DNA of 64,000 nt, taken from positions 46,102,252 through 46,166,251 of the forward strand of contig CM055102.1 in NCBI GenBank assembly GCA_029204225.1, written 5' to 3'. Below are positions 60,795 through 64,000 of the stretch, piece by piece. The stretch is from Diphasiastrum complanatum (Eukaryota > Streptophyta > Lycopodiopsida > Lycopodiales > Lycopodiaceae). Made by a program: the position numbers and the translations under genes. Position 1 is the first letter of the stretch; the number at the start of each line of letters is the position of its first letter. Below the pieces are notes generated by a model. That model saw only the letters and a program-made list of their open reading frames with translations, did not search any database and had not been told where the DNA came from.

Positions 60795-61605
60795 AGTGCA
60801 CTTGAGCTCCAATAAAAGTTCTTTGATCCATAGCACCTCTTTTGTTGTTGTTGTAAGTGCTTTATACTTGGCCTCACATGATGAAAGAGAAAGAGTATCT
60901 TGTTTTTTTGAAAGCCAAGATATGAGATTTCCTCCAAGAAATATAGTGTAAGCACTTGTAGATTTTTTATCCATCTTGTCACTAGCAAAATCCGAGTTCG
61001 AGTAGCCAAAAATTGATAGATCTTCACTTTTGTAGAGCAATCCATAATCATATGTTGAAGATATATACTTCAAGACTCTCTTGGCCGATTTCCAATGATA
61101 GATTAGGGGATCTTACATGGATTAACTTATCTTGTGCACACAAAAGCTCAAATCAGGCCTAGTGATGGACAACCAAATCAAGGAGCCAATAAGACTCCTA
61201 AAAAGGGTGATGTCCTCGAAGGATTTTCCATCTCCCTTAATGGATCTTTTACAATTTGCTCCATAGGTGTGTCTATGCTCTTACAATTCTCCATATGAAA
61301 CGTTTTCAATATTGATAGAGCATATCTAGATTGACTTATGAAAGCATAATCATGACAAAGATCAATCTCTAGGCCTGGTATGTAGAGTAGCTCTCCTAGA
61401 TTTTGCATTTTAAACTCACTACCAAGTACACTAGTTTCACACAACTTCTACATAAGATAATGTCATCTACATAAATGATTAGAATGACAAGATCATTAGC
61501 AACAAATTTTAAGTACATGAAAGGATCATAGTCACTTAGGATAAATCCAAGTGAGATGTGAAATGAGTTAGTCTTGAATACCATGATCTTGGGGCCATAT
61601 TGATA
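60795..61605 (-). pseudogene. Copia family B reverse transcriptase and RNase H (minus copy)
   Basis: Going down the minus strand: SLGFILSDYDPFMYLKFVAN and IIYVDDIILCRSCVKL (61590-61440; YVDD intact), FKMQNLGELLYIPGLEIDL, FISQSRYALSILKTFHMENC, a short disrupted part, then RNase H (YISSTYDYGLLYKSEDLSIF, SDFASDKMDKKSTSAYTIFL, LSSCEAKYKALTTTTKEVLW). It ends near 60795 in ELKC. Nearly collinear with 43420-44280. Confidence 0.88.
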
Positions 61606-61619
61606 GCATAATCTTGGTG

Positions 61620-62249
61620 CTAGTGGTAGGGCCATTTTTGGCCTAGGAGGCAAAATAATAAATACACAAGTATTTATGTGATTAGCCCAAAAGTGATTTA
61701 TGATGTAGGTCAAGCTAGTTAGGCTCACTACAAGTGTCAAGATTATATCTGATGAGTGACCAATTCCAAAGTGTTGGCATGAGATCAAGGGTCCAATCAA
61801 AAGAGAGATTTTATGTATATGGTTGAATCAAATTAGAGGAGTATTAAGTTAGTCATCCAATCATATTTGAGCACTCTCCTCCACGAGTTCCTTTTAGAGG
61901 GCTTGATACTTTCATTATGTACTTGAGTTTTTTTGAGATCTAAGTGAAATTTTAAGTTTCTAGTCTATCTCAGTTTCTCTATCTACCTGAGCCCTTATTG
62001 TTGGTTTCTCTCTCTACCCGAGAGCAAGGTGTTTTTATACTTAGGTTTTTCAAGAATTGACTTCCACATGTTTGAGATACTTGTATGATGGTTTTATGCA
62101 TGTAGATTAGTGCTCTTGACATAGAATTGAGTGTTTAATCTTGATTATCAATCTACACTTGAACTAGGTTCAATCACAAAGTCTTCAAAGATCAAATCAG
62201 ATCCTGTAGCATTCCCACACACATGAAAATTTTACATGGTATCAGAGCT
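61620..62249 (+). repeat. Family B LTR (5' truncated) with primer site
   Basis: Matches 45400-45993 almost throughout (GGGCCATTTTTGGCCTAGGA, CCAAAAGTGATTTATGA, GGGTCCAATCAAAAGAGAGA, TTTATGCATGTAGATTAGTG) and ends TTTTACA at 62236, followed by TGGTATCAGAGCT (62237-62249). Its first ~80 bp are missing, where the minus-strand reverse transcriptase ends. Confidence 0.85.
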
Positions 62250-62355
62250 AGCGTAAGATTCAAATGTATCCATCAATTTTTGCTTGATTTATGCGTTGAA
62301 ATCAATTTTGAGAGAGACCAGTTGCATTTTTTTTATCTATTTTAAGATTTTTCAA

Positions 62356-63521
62356 TCAAAAAGGGTGAAGATGGAGCAAAAATGGTTTGGCGTGGTGGTG
62401 AGAAGTTGATGACTTGTATCCATGCCCAAGTGTCCAAAGACAACTGAGAGTCATATGGGTTAAACTGGAGAGGAGCAACAGTGAAGACAGGAGCAATGGA
62501 GGATGTGATAGTGATGGAAGGAGTAGTAGATAATGGAACAGAAGTAGAAGTGGTATCAACAAAGGAGACGGGAGTGGAAACAGAAGCAGTCGTGGATGAA
62601 ACAGAGACAAGGACAAGGAGGTTGTACAGAAGAAGAAGTGGAGGTGGGTGATGGAGTGGTTACTGCTGTGGTGGTGGTACGTCTTCTGGTGGTAGGTGAA
62701 AATGAGGAGAAAGGGGCAACGCCCCGCATTCTTTTGTTGGTCGGGAGGATGTGGATGCAACAGATGGCTGATAGAGGTTAGTGTGCGGCACAATGGAAGA
62801 TAGAAGGTTGGAGCGACAAAAATCGTGCACTTTCGTCTCAAGAAGTGTGTAGGCAAAGTTACACAGCAGGGGGCCTACTGAGATACGCTCACGGGTGTTG
62901 GGTTTGATGGAAATGGATAGTTCATGGATGAGGAAGGCATGTCAGTCGTATGGCACAACCGTGGGGCCATGGAATCCCAAGAAGGGTTCCACTATCTGAC
63001 TCAGTGGCGTGGACTGGATTCTGTCCTTGCAAAATGTTGAAACAACTAGAAAGTTGTTCAACAGATGCGTAGCCGCCTGTATGATGGGTTCCGTGATAGC
63101 CTCTATAAGGTAACCATTGTTAGATTGGATTGGAATCTCTGGTGTAGTCTGGGTGACGAAAGGTTTGATCAGGGCTTTTGCCTGACGATCGGAGATGGGC
63201 TGACGGTCACCGGACATAATGCCGACAGTGACCATCGAGTCCGCATTAATTCATACCTTGTACGTGGTACCTTGGTATAGGAAGTGGAAACGCAACTTCG
63301 GCGCTTCCCAGGTGGTGTAAGCATGAAGGGCGAGGCCCGTGTTAATGTCAGAATTGAAAAGTGTCGAAAAAAAAATCCATTGCCTCAAGGAGTGGGCCAG
63401 CAGTCTGAAGCCATGATTGAATCAAGGTATTAGAAGGCAATGGCCAAATTTGTGTGATGGAGGGTATCTCGCGCTGGATCACCTGCTTGGTGCCAGAGTC
63501 TTCAGAGGATGAGGAGGCCAT
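62356..63521 (-). pseudogene. Broken gag-like ORF of unknown retroelement
   Basis: ATG at 63519-63521 starts MASSSSEDSGTKQVIQREIP and reads WPLPSNTLIQSWLQTAGPLL until a stop at 63348, after a run of nine T on that strand where a 1-base slip would open the next frame (HAYTTWEAPKLRFHFLYQG). It continues as 63235-62942 (SMVTVGIMSGDRQPISDRQA, LNNFLVVSTFCKDRIQS, PFLGFHGPTVVPYD) and in further frames through a Pro/Ser-rich tract to 62356. The N-terminal globular part followed by a low-complexity linker fits a gag, possibly Athila-type, but I do not recognise a signature. Host origin cannot be excluded. Confidence 0.4.
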
Positions 63522-64000
63522 GTTAGTAGTGCTAGTTAGAGTGCGAAAACGTTGAAACGGTGGGAAAGGTAAAAAGAAGTGGGAACAAGAAAAATAGTGA
63601 ATAACAAGTGTTGGATGGTGAGAACTGTATGTAGATGATGGCTTGTGTAAATTTTGGGTCGCATTCAGAGAACGTATAAATTTCAATGAAAATTTGAGTA
63701 GAGCTTCGCCAGCAAAGGTGACAAATGACTCGAATTCAGCCCTTATATAGTAGAATTTAGAGTGCATATTAGGTGAGATCCACCTTCTCTTGCTCAGTTC
63801 CACCCAAATTTTGGTAGGGACCTTCTTCACAAAATTCTAAGACCTCAAAAAAGTCTACAAGAGTTCAAAAGGTGATTTGATTGCCCTGCAAAGGTTCTAC
63901 GAGGATTTCGACAATCTGCGAGGGTTCAATCCTCGCAGGGAGTGAATGCTCGCACAACATGTTCCTGTGGTTGAATTTTCAAGATCAAACCATGCAGGCA
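63522..64000 (-). promoter_or_regulatory. Upstream region of the gag-like ORF, TATA-like box at ~63742
   Basis: Minus strand: CTACTATATAAGG (63740-63752) lies about 220 bp before the ATG. The neighbourhood GTGACAAATGACTCGAATTC resembles 52645-52665. The far end (63850-64000) has GCGAGGATT/GCGAGGGTT-type repeats (63900-63950). Possibly the U3/R part of an LTR; the other LTR lies outside the window. Confidence 0.4.

Overview
The window is nuclear DNA of a land plant, most likely a seed plant with a large, repeat-swollen genome. The evidence is spliced genes with GT-AG introns, a plant-type two-LIM protein, a plant patatin-like phospholipase of the class III type, plant Ty1/copia and Ty3/gypsy retroelements primed by initiator-tRNA-type sites (TGGTATCAGAGC), and a CACTA DNA transposon end. 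The age and density of broken LTR elements would suit a gymnosperm, but that is inference. No bacterial operon, organellar DNA, rRNA or tRNA gene was seen.

Layout. 1-2220: LTR fragment, then the 3' end of a CACTA transposon (last two coding exons, subterminal repeats, terminal CACTA repeat) sitting in a chromodomain gypsy integrase that continues to about 3215. 3216-8260: an LTR, AT-rich spacer, and a minus-strand exon (6396-6863) that aligns without gaps to the whole histone H3 fold. 8283-11364: a two-exon patatin-like phospholipase gene (410 aa), the first convincing host gene. 11554-12130: tandem repeat. 12.8-31.6 kb: nested retroelement wreckage. It includes copia family A (several copies in both orientations), family B LTRs, copia family E with an inverted reverse-transcriptase block, and two oppositely oriented gypsy fragments. 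31.9-34.1 kb: a cluster of palindromic GGTTCGAACC-like decamers, then duplicated copies of the 3' end of the next gene. 34140-39043 (minus): a complete five-exon LIM-domain gene (194 aa), probably with a non-coding leader exon near 39.6-39.8 kb. 40-42.4 kb: spacer. 42.4-58.5 kb: copia B (with a solo LTR inserted in its RNase H, target duplication visible), copia D, copia A, a Tat/Athila-like gypsy and copia F. 58.5-60.6 kb: an unrecognised spliced, decayed ORF on + that meets a small ORF on -. 60.6-64.0 kb: copia B pieces, an LTR with primer site, and a broken gag-like ORF with its own TATA-containing upstream region.

The two host genes are unrelated in function (lipid acyl hydrolysis; actin bundling or transcription through LIM fingers). 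They sit as islands in retroelement DNA. Items most worth a second look are the divergent H3/CENH3-like exon, the spliced ORF of unknown family at 58.5-60.4 kb, the B-box-like palindrome cluster, the inverted blocks inside retroelements, and long CT tracts in coding or leader sequence. All family assignments are by eye and from memory; no search was run.
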